Source: Legionellaceae bacterium (GTDB lineage Bacteria; Pseudomonadota; Gammaproteobacteria; Legionellales; Legionellaceae). From it: DNA of 64,000 bases. The notes under the pieces were generated by a model. It was not told the origin of the DNA. It saw only the letters and a program-made list of their open reading frames with translations, and did no database searches. Of the stretch, positions 42,867 through 51,199 are shown in pieces. Every line of letters begins with the position of its first letter. Position 1 is the first letter of the stretch. The stretch covers positions 56,319 to 120,318 of the forward strand of contig JAGOTG010000007.1 in the NCBI GenBank assembly GCA_018061965.1, written 5' to 3'. Position numbers and translations under genes: made by a program.

Positions 42867-44669
42867 TTAAGGTCTAGGTAAAGGCTGAGAGCTTAGCTCT
42901 TCGGCCCCAGACATTTTTTTAAACACATCATCAATGATGGTTACGAGCTTAGTCGCCGCTAACATTTCTGTATAATTAGCATAAATAAGACGTGGTGGTA
43001 GCATTTTTTTAGATTTATATACTTGGTAAATCTTTTCTTGCGTAGCGAGATCATCAAGCTCATAGTCAAAGTGATAGGTGGGTTTGGATTTGCTATCTAA
43101 ATATTGCATTTGCCGCGCTTTCGACAGGTTGATACGCCCAGTTCGCATTTCCTCAAGGAGTTTGATGCCAGCTTCCAAATGAGGTTTGCTAGGTGGTTGA
43201 TGCCCCCCGACTCCAACATGTTGTAATGTGTAATAGCCACCACCATAGTTTGGTCGAATATCCAAAGTAGATATTTCTCCATCTTCGCTCACCAACTCAA
43301 GAATATTGGCTTGCATGCTACGGCAGCATTCGACAAAAACATCTCCCTGTACACAATGTCGCATTAGCTTGCCATGTTGAATGACCGAGTCCACTGACGC
43401 TAAAGAGTGAATAGTGATGCCATTTATTTTAGTATTAGAAATAAGTGGGGACCAAAATCGTTCCTGATGTTGGGCAGGTTTTATGGCTGCGATCATATGT
43501 GAGTTGTGCTGCCAATAGGTTTGCAGTGATTCAATTTTGTTCATAGCCGTTTCTTGAAGAAAAAAAGATTCAAAGTGCTCTTTGATGACATGGAGCAAAT
43601 CGTTGTCAACGAAGGTATTCGAGGTATGCGCTTGTAATATAACTTGGCGTTGAATCAAATCATGGAACAGTGCATCAAAATAATGCTTTCCAAGTTTGTC
43701 TCTATTGTCTTCTTTATTAGCGTGGGTACCCCATTGCGACTGAGAATTAAAAAATAATAATCCTGGCCTGGCACTCATTTTTTCGACTATTTTTGCTAAT
43801 TTTAGCGCTGATGCAAAACGATGGGGCTCTGTATCGGAGGAGGGCAACATGTTGATGGCACTCAATTTTCGAGGGGTGTCGGGAAGCTCTAACGCCATCT
43901 TTGAATAATTGGAAATCATCATAGCCAGTAAATTCAAATCTAGGATATTAGTGCAATGCCGCAATTTATTGACTACTAGCACAGTCAAGCAATGATGGAG
44001 CTTTGCCATATTTTTTTTAGAAAATTCACCCCGATCCAGCTCATGTTTTATGGTTTTTAGGACTGGTAAATGAAAGTCTTTGTTCATATCCGGCTGGTGT
44101 TGCTCGATATCTTCAGAAGGGTATAAAGCAATAGACAATAAAAAATGAAATTGACCAATCAATTGGGCCCTGGCAGTGGCCAGCTGCGTAGTTGGCGCAG
44201 ATAACGCGTAGTGGTATGCTGGCCACAAATGGCGATGTTTTTTTAGATTTAATAAATCCACCACTTTTTGTTGATCTAAGTGTGCAATAAATGATTCCCA
44301 AAGGGTTTGTGGCACGCCAAAAATATTTTCTGTAAAAACAATGTTTTCTGGGGAAGTGAAGCTTGTTTTGTCTTGTCCTGACGTCAGATCAAGATATGTT
44401 TCTTCATAAAAAATGCCCTGTTTTTTATTATCAATTTTCAGCAGAGTATGCCAGGTAGAACCCAAGAAATATTCCCGTAAGTTCATTTCACCGCGTAGTT
44501 TATGACCAAGCTTGTACGAAGTTAAGGCTTGCAAGTGAATCGTATCTTGTTTATGTCTAATCCGCGTAGGGATTTTATCGATCTTTGCATAAGTAGCAGC
44601 CACGTAAGTTCGTACGTGCAGATAAGTGATTTGTGAGTATTTGATTAGTCGATCGTTAAGATGGCGCAT
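42867..44669 (-). CDS. PcfJ-like domain protein, unknown function
   Basis: 600 aa. The C-terminal part (about 405-500) has the PcfJ signature: IHSLASVDSVIQHGKLMRHCVQG, VECCRSMQANILELVS, STLDIRPN and YYTLQHVGVGGHQPP. The order (MxHCV, then S/T-L-x-I, then Q-x-x-G-x-x-N/H-x-x-P) matches the PcfJ family, first named from a conjugative plasmid of Enterococcus and mostly found on mobile elements. The 400-residue N-terminal part is helical and unrecognised. No signal peptide or membrane helix. It is convergent with the GNAT gene. Function is unknown. Confidence 0.7.
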   Translation of the reverse strand: MRHLNDRLIKYSQITYLHVRTYVAATYAKIDKIPTRIRHKQDTIHLQALTSYKLGHKLRGEMNLREYFLGSTWHTLLKIDNKKQGIFYEETYLDLTSGQDKTSFTSPENIVFTENIFGVPQTLWESFIAHLDQQKVVDLLNLKKHRHLWPAYHYALSAPTTQLATARAQLIGQFHFLLSIALYPSEDIEQHQPDMNKDFHLPVLKTIKHELDRGEFSKKNMAKLHHCLTVLVVNKLRHCTNILDLNLLAMMISNYSKMALELPDTPRKLSAINMLPSSDTEPHRFASALKLAKIVEKMSARPGLLFFNSQSQWGTHANKEDNRDKLGKHYFDALFHDLIQRQVILQAHTSNTFVDNDLLHVIKEHFESFFLQETAMNKIESLQTYWQHNSHMIAAIKPAQHQERFWSPLISNTKINGITIHSLASVDSVIQHGKLMRHCVQGDVFVECCRSMQANILELVSEDGEISTLDIRPNYGGGYYTLQHVGVGGHQPPSKPHLEAGIKLLEEMRTGRINLSKARQMQYLDSKSKPTYHFDYELDDLATQEKIYQVYKSKKMLPPRLIYANYTEMLAATKLVTIIDDVFKKMSGAEELSSQPLPRP

Positions 44670-44887
44670 AAAGGGTGCAGTGAGTACAAGTATATCATTC
44701 TACCCTATTAATCATTATATAGGTACTGATGATTGACAAATTTCAAACAAACACCAACATTAATTGCATGTCTGTATAATTTGCATTCAACGCGCCGTCT
44801 AGGCAGCCATCAAAGCACGGGTATGGCGCAAATCCGTATAATTGCGCAACACTAAAGTTGTTGAATACTCTCCTCTAAAGTTGGGAC

Positions 44888-45556
44888 TTAGGGCGTGTCA
44901 CAGAATATGACATAAGCCTGCTCATGGGCTTGCATCAATCCTTTAGTTTTTAAATGAGCGGCAATGGATTGAATGGGTTTGTTATACAGCTGTTGAATAG
45001 TAAAATTGGGGGGGTATAAAGCATGTACTTCATGCTCTCCTACGGAAAAAGGCGGACCCTGAATTTGAGATTGATCAAAATGGGTGGTGATCAGAAAAAT
45101 TTTGGTCTCCAAATCGATTAAATTAATCAGATGATTGACATATTTGAAACGGACTTCTTCCGGCAAAGCAATCAAAGCTGCTCGATCATAAATCAAGTCT
45201 ATGTGACCCAAAATCTCTCTATTTAAACCAAAAAAATCGCCACAAAATAGGGTGATTTTTTTATCCTGATTTTTATAAACCATAAAATCTTGATCTTGGG
45301 TGACAGTGACTTGGATGTCATATTCTTTGAAAAACGCCTCACAGGCCAATGGACTGAGTTCAACCCCGATGACTTCATATCCTTGCTCAAGGAGCCAAAG
45401 CATATCAACCGTTTTTCCGCATAAAGGCACAAAGATTTTCATACCGGCAGTCAGATCAAATTGAGGTAGGAATTTTTGAAGTAACACATTGGGAGCGGTT
45501 TGGTTAAAGCCGATATCAAGTTGTTGCCATTTTGCATGCCAATATTGCTTATCCAT
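44888..45556 (-). CDS. tpm: Thiopurine S-methyltransferase family
   Basis: 222 aa from the ATG at 45556 with AAGG upstream; GTG at 45565 is an alternative. WHAKWQQLDIGFNQ, VPLCGKTVDMLWL (SAM-binding motif I), GVELSPLACEAFF and IYDRAALIALPEEVR are characteristic of bacterial Tpm. It transfers methyl from SAM to thiopurines and, in Pseudomonas, to selenium or tellurium oxyanions. It is divergent from ogt. Confidence 0.93.
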   Translation of the reverse strand: MDKQYWHAKWQQLDIGFNQTAPNVLLQKFLPQFDLTAGMKIFVPLCGKTVDMLWLLEQGYEVIGVELSPLACEAFFKEYDIQVTVTQDQDFMVYKNQDKKITLFCGDFFGLNREILGHIDLIYDRAALIALPEEVRFKYVNHLINLIDLETKIFLITTHFDQSQIQGPPFSVGEHEVHALYPPNFTIQQLYNKPIQSIAAHLKTKGLMQAHEQAYVIFCDTP

Positions 45557-45663
45557 ATCGAACACCTTAGAAAGGGTAATATTTTTTATGTATTCTACAG
45601 GGCAATACCATGCTTTGTCGTTATGCGGTAGAATTTACGCCATTTCGATAACAGGGTTTGAGG

Positions 45664-46182
45664 ATGGCTACGCAATTACAGTCTAGTTGGTTGGATACGC
45701 CTTTGGGTTCAATGGTTGCCATCGCTGATGAAAGCATGCTGTATTTGCTCGAGTTTGCCTCAAGAAAGGGGCTTGAAAAAGAACTTGAGCGTTTACGAGG
45801 GCGTGGTTTTGCAGTTATCCCAGGGGAAACGCCTCCCATCCAATCTATTGCAACCGAGCTACAGGCATATTTTTCTGGTACTTTATGCCAATTTAAAACA
45901 CCCTATCGCTTGTTTGGAAGTCCATTTCAACAACAAGTTTGGCAGGTTCTGTGTGGCATTCCTTATGGAGAAACGCGATCTTATGCAGAACAGGCCGTAT
46001 CTTTGGGAAAACCCAGCGCATATCGTGCGGTCGCGAATGCAAATGGTGCAAATCAATTAGCCATTATCATCCCATGCCATCGGGTTATTGCCAGTGATGG
46101 TACATTGGGAGGGTATGGCGGTGGCATTGCAGTGAAACAAGGGTTATTAGAACATGAAAAGCGTTATTGTTTGCGTGATTGA
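45664..46182 (+). CDS. ogt: Methylated-DNA-protein-cysteine methyltransferase
   Basis: 172 aa from the ATG at 45664. The alkyl acceptor is in IIPCHRVI; the preceding helix-turn-helix segment (ETRSYAEQAVSLGKPSAYRAVANANGAN) and the GYGGG turn are intact. It repairs O6-alkylguanine by a single-use transfer to its own cysteine. Length and N-terminal domain fit Ogt. Confidence 0.94.
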   Translation: MATQLQSSWLDTPLGSMVAIADESMLYLLEFASRKGLEKELERLRGRGFAVIPGETPPIQSIATELQAYFSGTLCQFKTPYRLFGSPFQQQVWQVLCGIPYGETRSYAEQAVSLGKPSAYRAVANANGANQLAIIIPCHRVIASDGTLGGYGGGIAVKQGLLEHEKRYCLRD

Positions 46183-46290
46183 GGAGTAGTCATATCTTAT
46201 TAAACCAAAGATCAACGCTATATTGCAAATTGCGACAAACTCTAAATCATGTGAAAATGCAATAAATTCTCATTGATATTTAGGATGAAA

Positions 46291-47340
46291 ATGCCACAAA
46301 AAATCCATGGCTGGGCTGTGATTGGTGGTGGGCCAGCAGGCATTGCTGCTGTGGGTCGACTCATAGATCATGGGATACAAGCATCTAATATTCTTTGGAT
46401 TGATCCTTATTTTACGGTAGGTGACTTCGGGAGATTGTGGAGTACTGTATCGAGTAATACCAAAGTACAATTATTTCTAGATTTTTTACACGCTTCTTTT
46501 GCCTTTAATTATTCAAATGCTCCAATTGATTTTAAGCTCAATCATCTTCCTCCAGACAAAACCTGTTTATTAAGTGCCATGGTTGAGCCATTGCAATGGG
46601 TTACTACAGAGCTTATTAGCAAAGTTCATGCTGAAAAAGGGCTCATTCATAACCTGCAACTTTCCGAGCATATTTGGACATTAGAAACTAATTCCAGCAA
46701 GTATTATGCAAAAAACGTTATTTTAGCAACTGGTGCAATCCCTATTACACTGGACTATCCTGAGGTGAAAACCATAATATTTGAAGACGCCATTGATAAA
46801 TCGCGCCTTCAGACCCAAATCAAGCAAGATGACACGATTGCGGTGTTCGGCTCCTCCCACTCCGCTATGCTTATCATCAAATATTTGGTGGATCTAGGCG
46901 TCAAAAAAATCATTAACTTCTACCGCTCACCCAGTCGCTATGCTGTAGATATGGGTGATTGGATTTTGTTTGATAATACTGGTTTAAAAGGGGAAACAGC
47001 CGAATGGACGAGAATTCATATTGATGGAAAGTGGCCTAAACAATTGGTTCGATACATTAGTAGTGACCTGAATATTGCACGCTATTTACCTGAGTGCAAC
47101 CAAGCCATCTACGCGGTTGGTTTTAAGCAACGTAATGCTATCATTGTGAATAACTATGAACACAATCACTATAATCCGCATGTGGGTATCATCGGACCAG
47201 CCCTGTTTGGGTTAGGCATTGCCTATCCTGAGAACAAACCAGATCCGTGTGGGCGTATCGAAATGCAAGTAGGGTTATGGAAATTTATGACCTATCTCAA
47301 TAAAGTCTTGCCTATTTGGTTGAAAGATCCTATATCATGA
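46291..47340 (+). CDS. FAD-dependent oxidoreductase, monooxygenase-like
   Basis: 349 aa from the ATG at 46291 (AGGA eight bases upstream). FAD-binding VIGGGPAGIAAVGRL at the N terminus, NAD(P)-binding VFGSSHSAMLIIKYL near residue 190 and ILATGAIP between them; this three-part order is that of flavin monooxygenases and ornithine hydroxylase-like proteins. The C-terminal segment IIGPALFGLGIAYPE completes the FAD site. Neighbours do not point to a substrate. Confidence 0.82.
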   Translation: MPQKIHGWAVIGGGPAGIAAVGRLIDHGIQASNILWIDPYFTVGDFGRLWSTVSSNTKVQLFLDFLHASFAFNYSNAPIDFKLNHLPPDKTCLLSAMVEPLQWVTTELISKVHAEKGLIHNLQLSEHIWTLETNSSKYYAKNVILATGAIPITLDYPEVKTIIFEDAIDKSRLQTQIKQDDTIAVFGSSHSAMLIIKYLVDLGVKKIINFYRSPSRYAVDMGDWILFDNTGLKGETAEWTRIHIDGKWPKQLVRYISSDLNIARYLPECNQAIYAVGFKQRNAIIVNNYEHNHYNPHVGIIGPALFGLGIAYPENKPDPCGRIEMQVGLWKFMTYLNKVLPIWLKDPIS

Positions 47341-47615
47341 GAAAGACTTGCTAAGATCTGGCCCGTTCGGGCTGAGGAACGGCGTTAGCCTTGTGTCGAA
47401 TTTAAAGGAACTCTCGGAGCTAAAAATTTCCTTTAAAGCCAAGTTCTTTGTGGCTGAAATCGACCCCTTAAAAGCTTAATTATATGCCAAACACAATATT
47501 TATTAAAACAAATCAACAAGATACTGTCTTTTTTTGGGTGGTAATAAAAGATCACTAACGTATAAATTTGTTTTTTATTGTACAATGCACTTTTTATTGC
47601 TTGGGAATTGCAGGT

Positions 47616-48677
47616 ATGTTTGTGTCGCTGCTGACATCGCTTTTCTGGTTTTTTGTATTTATGGCTGCGGTTGTCTTTACTGTTTTTTTCTTCAAAAGAC
47701 CATCCTCTAGACGCCGTGAAAACCCTAAAGAACGTATTGTATTGTCAGATGGCAAAATATTAGAAGGGCCAGAAAAAACATTGGGACGTGGTGGATTTGG
47801 TGTCGTTGCAAAATATACTTTAACGAGTCCTTCAGGCAGTTCTGCTGTGGCGGTTAAAATACCTAATTTGAGTCAAGATAATGTCTCGCAGGAGCATGAA
47901 ATTGCGATGCTACGCCAAGCGGGTTCGCACGCTAATATTATTAATTTTATGACATCCGTAACGGTGAAAAATAAAGTTTATTTAGTTCTGGAATTAATGC
48001 AAGGCACTGTGAAAGATTTATTGAAAGCTTATCCTAAATTATCCTGGCAGACAAAACTATCGGTTGTAATACAAATGTTGACGGGCGTTGTACATTTGCA
48101 CGCTCTGACGAATGGTACATTTACACGCAAAGCCATGGTTCACCAAGATTTAAAGCCTGAAAATCTGTTAGTGGATAAAATTGAGGACAATGGCAAGATC
48201 AAAGTTAAGCTTAGTGATTTTGGTATAGCCAGAGTTGTGGATGAATACAAAATGCCGTTCGTAGGCAAAATCGCAACACTTTCTCATGCGGGACCCACTG
48301 GCGGTACGGGCCAGTATATGGCCCCTGAAATTGTGATGATGTTAGTTACGCAAGATTCGGGTGGTTGTATGCGCGAATCGGATGTATTTAGTGCCGGAAT
48401 GATTATGTGGGAAGTTGCAACAGGGCATCCGCCTGCGCGCAGCGAACACGAGCGGTTGGATGGCACCTTTTTGGCATTTCAACGTGATCAAGCCCACTGC
48501 TCTACAAAAGAAGAAACGACTTTTTGGGGTTCAACAAAAATAGTAAAAGGCAAACCAGACTATCCCAAGTCACGCTTTTTCGGTGCTGTTATTGCAGATT
48601 GTATTCAACCCAATCCATCAGACCGACCCAGTGCATCAAAAGTATTGGATAAAGTGCAAAAGATTCAGCTCTCTTGA
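47616..48677 (+). CDS. Eukaryotic-type Ser/Thr protein kinase with N-terminal membrane helix
   Basis: 353 aa from the ATG at 47616; a TTG at 47568 would lengthen the hydrophobic N terminus. A membrane segment covers about 5-28. The kinase domain has a Gly loop GRGGFGVVA, the ATP Lys in AVAVKIP, the catalytic loop HQDLKPENLL, DFG in LSDFGIARV, APE in YMAPEIV and the conserved DVFSAGMIMWE. The usual HRD is HQD, which makes it a non-RD kinase, normally not activated through loop phosphorylation. No PASTA or other sensor domain is present. It overlaps the convergent ferredoxin gene by 13 bases. Host-directed or bacterial signalling are both possible. Confidence 0.85.
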   Translation: MFVSLLTSLFWFFVFMAAVVFTVFFFKRPSSRRRENPKERIVLSDGKILEGPEKTLGRGGFGVVAKYTLTSPSGSSAVAVKIPNLSQDNVSQEHEIAMLRQAGSHANIINFMTSVTVKNKVYLVLELMQGTVKDLLKAYPKLSWQTKLSVVIQMLTGVVHLHALTNGTFTRKAMVHQDLKPENLLVDKIEDNGKIKVKLSDFGIARVVDEYKMPFVGKIATLSHAGPTGGTGQYMAPEIVMMLVTQDSGGCMRESDVFSAGMIMWEVATGHPPARSEHERLDGTFLAFQRDQAHCSTKEETTFWGSTKIVKGKPDYPKSRFFGAVIADCIQPNPSDRPSASKVLDKVQKIQLS

Positions 48678-49012
48678 TCCAATGTTGAGAGGTTTGGTGG
48701 TTCTTTTATACGTAAGCGCTCAATGACTTCATTGTTGATTAAGGCGCGTTGAATAATCTCATCGATATCAGCAAATGATGTATACGTATACCAAATCCCT
48801 TCTGGATAAATAATAATACAAGGCCCCAAGTCGCAACGCCCTAAGCATCCAGATTTGCTCACTCGAATTTTACCTGGCCCATGTAGTTGTTGGGTTTTGA
48901 GCTGAGTTTTGAGATAGGTGAAAAAAGATTCACTATCTACCTTAGCACAACATTGTTTGCCAGGTCCTTTTTGATTGGTACAAATAAAAAGATGTTTGGT
49001 GTAGTAATTCAT
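48665..49012 (-). CDS. Thioredoxin-like [2Fe-2S] ferredoxin
   Basis: 115 aa. The four cluster cysteines follow the thioredoxin-like ferredoxin pattern: FICTNQKGPGKQCC near the start, then SGCLGRCDLGPC. HLFICTN and GCLGRC are close to the Azotobacter Shethna-protein family. It is a soluble electron carrier of unknown partner. Its 3' end overlaps that of the kinase. Confidence 0.9.
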   Translation of the reverse strand: MNYYTKHLFICTNQKGPGKQCCAKVDSESFFTYLKTQLKTQQLHGPGKIRVSKSGCLGRCDLGPCIIIYPEGIWYTYTSFADIDEIIQRALINNEVIERLRIKEPPNLSTLDQES

Positions 49013-49162
49013 AGCGGATCTTAAGGAAGTATAAAGTTTTAGGAGTGTACGACATCGCAGACACTATCGACAAGTTCCTTTTGCAAGGTCACACACTAAT
49101 GTCCAGTTGAGAATGGTTGGTGGGTATCGGAGTGGGGCGCTCCAGTCCCACCAGAACGTTAG

Positions 49163-49883
49163 TTAGAGATTAATGGCATTATCATCGAGTGTTACTGCGC
49201 CATTCAACGCCCAAGCTCTTCCTTCTACTGATGCACTGCTGCCTACTGTGATGCTTTCAAGTGCATTAACTATGCCCTGAATGGTTGAGTTTGATCCAAG
49301 AGTGGCCGAGCTACCAACCGCCCAATTGACATCTGTAACCCCTCCGGTGAGTACCACTTTTGAACTCGCTGCCGTAGTAAGTGTGGAACCTATTAGGAAG
49401 GTATAAGAACTGCATTTTGGACCAGTGAGAATGAGTGTGCCAGTAAGCTGAGCGCTTGAATCGAAGCAATACACGCCTGGTGCAAGTGTTTTTCCTCCTA
49501 AATCTTGTCCAGTTAAATTGTTACCAGCTGGGCAAATTTTTGCTATAAGATGGTTGTAATAATTGATGGCCGCAGTATGGGCTTTAGATGCAAATAAATC
49601 GCCTCCATGAGCTATCCCAGCAGTGATAATTCCAGGAGGAAACCCTGTAATCGCAGTTCCTGGAAAAACAGCCACATTACCATTAACAACGGTTAACGCT
49701 GTGCTGGTTACGGTCGATGCTCCAAGAATAAAAACTTTATCTAGGGCAGGCGCAATAACTGGATTAGAGCAATGGGCGCATCCGATGTTATGTAGCGTTG
49801 GGGTAGGGGGGGGATTTGCCTGCTTGGGTTATGCACGGGGACAACAGGCATAAAATTAATAATCTGGCGCGTATTGATAACAT
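49163..49883 (-). pseudogene. DUF3494 ice-binding-type protein, frameshifted in a C8 tract
   Basis: An ATG at 49883 with GGAGAGGA upstream begins a signal peptide (MLSIRARLLILCLL...ITQA-G). The reading then meets eight C (G8 on the plus strand, 49806-49813) and stops soon after. Removing one C opens a single frame of 239 residues to 49163: ILGASTVTSTALTVVNGN, ITGFPPG, VYCFDSSAQLTGTLIL, TFLIGSTL, WAVGSSATLGSNST and GRAWALNGAVTLDDNA, all typical of the DUF3494 ice-binding/adhesion beta-solenoid. The protein at 53472 has the same order of motifs. The tract could be a phase-variation switch, a true inactivation or a sequencing error. In the in-frame state it would be an exported protein. Confidence 0.75.
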
Positions 49884-49979
49884 AATCCTCTCCTGATCTT
49901 TATGATATGTAAAGGGCCCATATCCGGCAGTATGTATTATGGCACCGTCAATTTGCGTGAACCATAGTGGTTTGACGTA

Positions 49980-50177
49980 ATGGTATGGATGAATATACCT
50001 ACTGCACAAAATTACCCCCCAAATAGTCCTGAGGCTGGCGCATTGCCCCTCAAACGCATAGGATTTCCCCAAGAGGGGGCTTACTCGATTGGGTTTTTTC
50101 TGGATGAGCGCGCAAGCTTTATTACCGGTCAAACTTTGTTTGTCGATGGTGGTGGAAGCATTGGCCGGTTAATTTAA
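49980..50177 (+). pseudogene. C-terminal relic of a short-chain dehydrogenase
   Basis: The open segment encodes PLKRIGFPQEGAYSIGFFLDE, ASFITGQTLFVDGGGS, which is the universal end of SDR oxidoreductases. The N-terminal Rossmann part and catalytic YxxxK are absent, with a TAG just upstream. The opposite strand of the preceding 75 bp reads like the SDR N-A-G segment (IDGAIIHTAGYGPF), suggesting rearrangement before decay. Its stop overlaps the maf stop on the other strand. Confidence 0.7.
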
Positions 50178-50767
50178 ACTTTATGGTTTAGTAGATATGC
50201 TTCTAAATCGCGGAGTATTTCTCTAACTGGACTGAGTGGCAAGCCCATCACTGAATAAAAGCAACCCTCAATGCGGGAAATGAATTGCCCAATATAGCTC
50301 TGGATGCCATAGCTGCCGGATTTGTCCTTGTAATTACCACTGCTTAAATAGTGTTGTATCTCTTCGTCGGTCATCTGTGCAAAAGTGACGAAAGTTTTAT
50401 GCATCTCAATTTTTTGATACTCATGAAATCGGAGCCCGAAACTGGTTACGACTTCATGGGTTTCCCCCGCATAACTTTTTATCATGCGAAATGCATCGTT
50501 TTCATCTTGGGGTTTGCCTAAAATCACGCCATCTGCAATGACTTCCGTATCTGCACATAATATCGGCATAGGTTGAAGATGATCCCGGATGATTTTATCC
50601 CAAGCAGCCTCGAGCTTTTCTTGGGTAATCCGACGCGAGTAGGCCTCTGGGGCTTCATCAGGGGCTACAATTTCAGGGATATCAATGGAAAGTACTTCAA
50701 AGGGCACTTCCATTTGTTCGAGTAATTCGCGACGTCTGGGGCTTTGAGATGCTAAATAAATTTTCAT
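50174..50767 (-). CDS. maf: Maf-family nucleotide pyrophosphatase
   Basis: 197 aa from the ATG at 50767. LASQSPRRRELL is the N-terminal Maf signature; ADTEV and KSGSYGIQ contain the metal and base-recognition residues. The family cleaves dTTP/UTP or modified nucleotides such as 7-methyl-GTP. The substrate subgroup was not resolved. Confidence 0.95.
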   Translation of the reverse strand: MKIYLASQSPRRRELLEQMEVPFEVLSIDIPEIVAPDEAPEAYSRRITQEKLEAAWDKIIRDHLQPMPILCADTEVIADGVILGKPQDENDAFRMIKSYAGETHEVVTSFGLRFHEYQKIEMHKTFVTFAQMTDEEIQHYLSSGNYKDKSGSYGIQSYIGQFISRIEGCFYSVMGLPLSPVREILRDLEAYLLNHKV

Positions 50768-50963
50768 GAGCGGATTATATTGAAATAATTGTAATAAGCA
50801 CAGCATATTCATGTGTATTGCTTGCAGTTTCAGCATAATGGCCATTTAAATCCATCATTGTGCTCATTACGTTACATAGCTTCTACTTGTAGCGGGCCAT
50901 TTTCAAGCATCACGTATACGATTTGACTTGTACCCATGACTGGGGTGCAATTAAGTAAAAAAA

Positions 50964-51073
50964 CTAGGGCAATGATATGGACTTATCCTCCCTTTTACCC
51001 GGCTACTAAAATGAGCCAAAATGGTAGGGTTAACCAAAACCTATCGGAAGGAGAGTCCATATCATTGCCCTAG
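50964..51073. repeat. MITE-like element with perfect 20 bp inverted ends
   Basis: CTAGGGCAATGATATGGACT (50964-50983) is the exact reverse complement of AGTCCATATCATTGCCCTAG (51054-51073). The 110 bp unit has further imperfect complementarity inside (CCTCC/GGAG, TACCC/GGGTA) and no coding capacity. No target duplication is obvious. It lies in a 432 bp gap (50768-51199) without a gene. Confidence 0.75.
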
Positions 51074-51199
51074 AGTCTTTAAGAATACCCGCGAAATTGT
51101 CTCCCTGGATCCAGATGGACATTTTCTCGAAATAATAACTCGACCATATGGGCGTTTGGATTAAAAGACAGGTATGATTCTCGATTTAAATTGGATATC

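Noticed and set aside
49623..49853. Plus-strand reading across the C8/G8 tract
   Set aside because: Antisense to the DUF3494 gene, whose motifs are clear once the tract is corrected.
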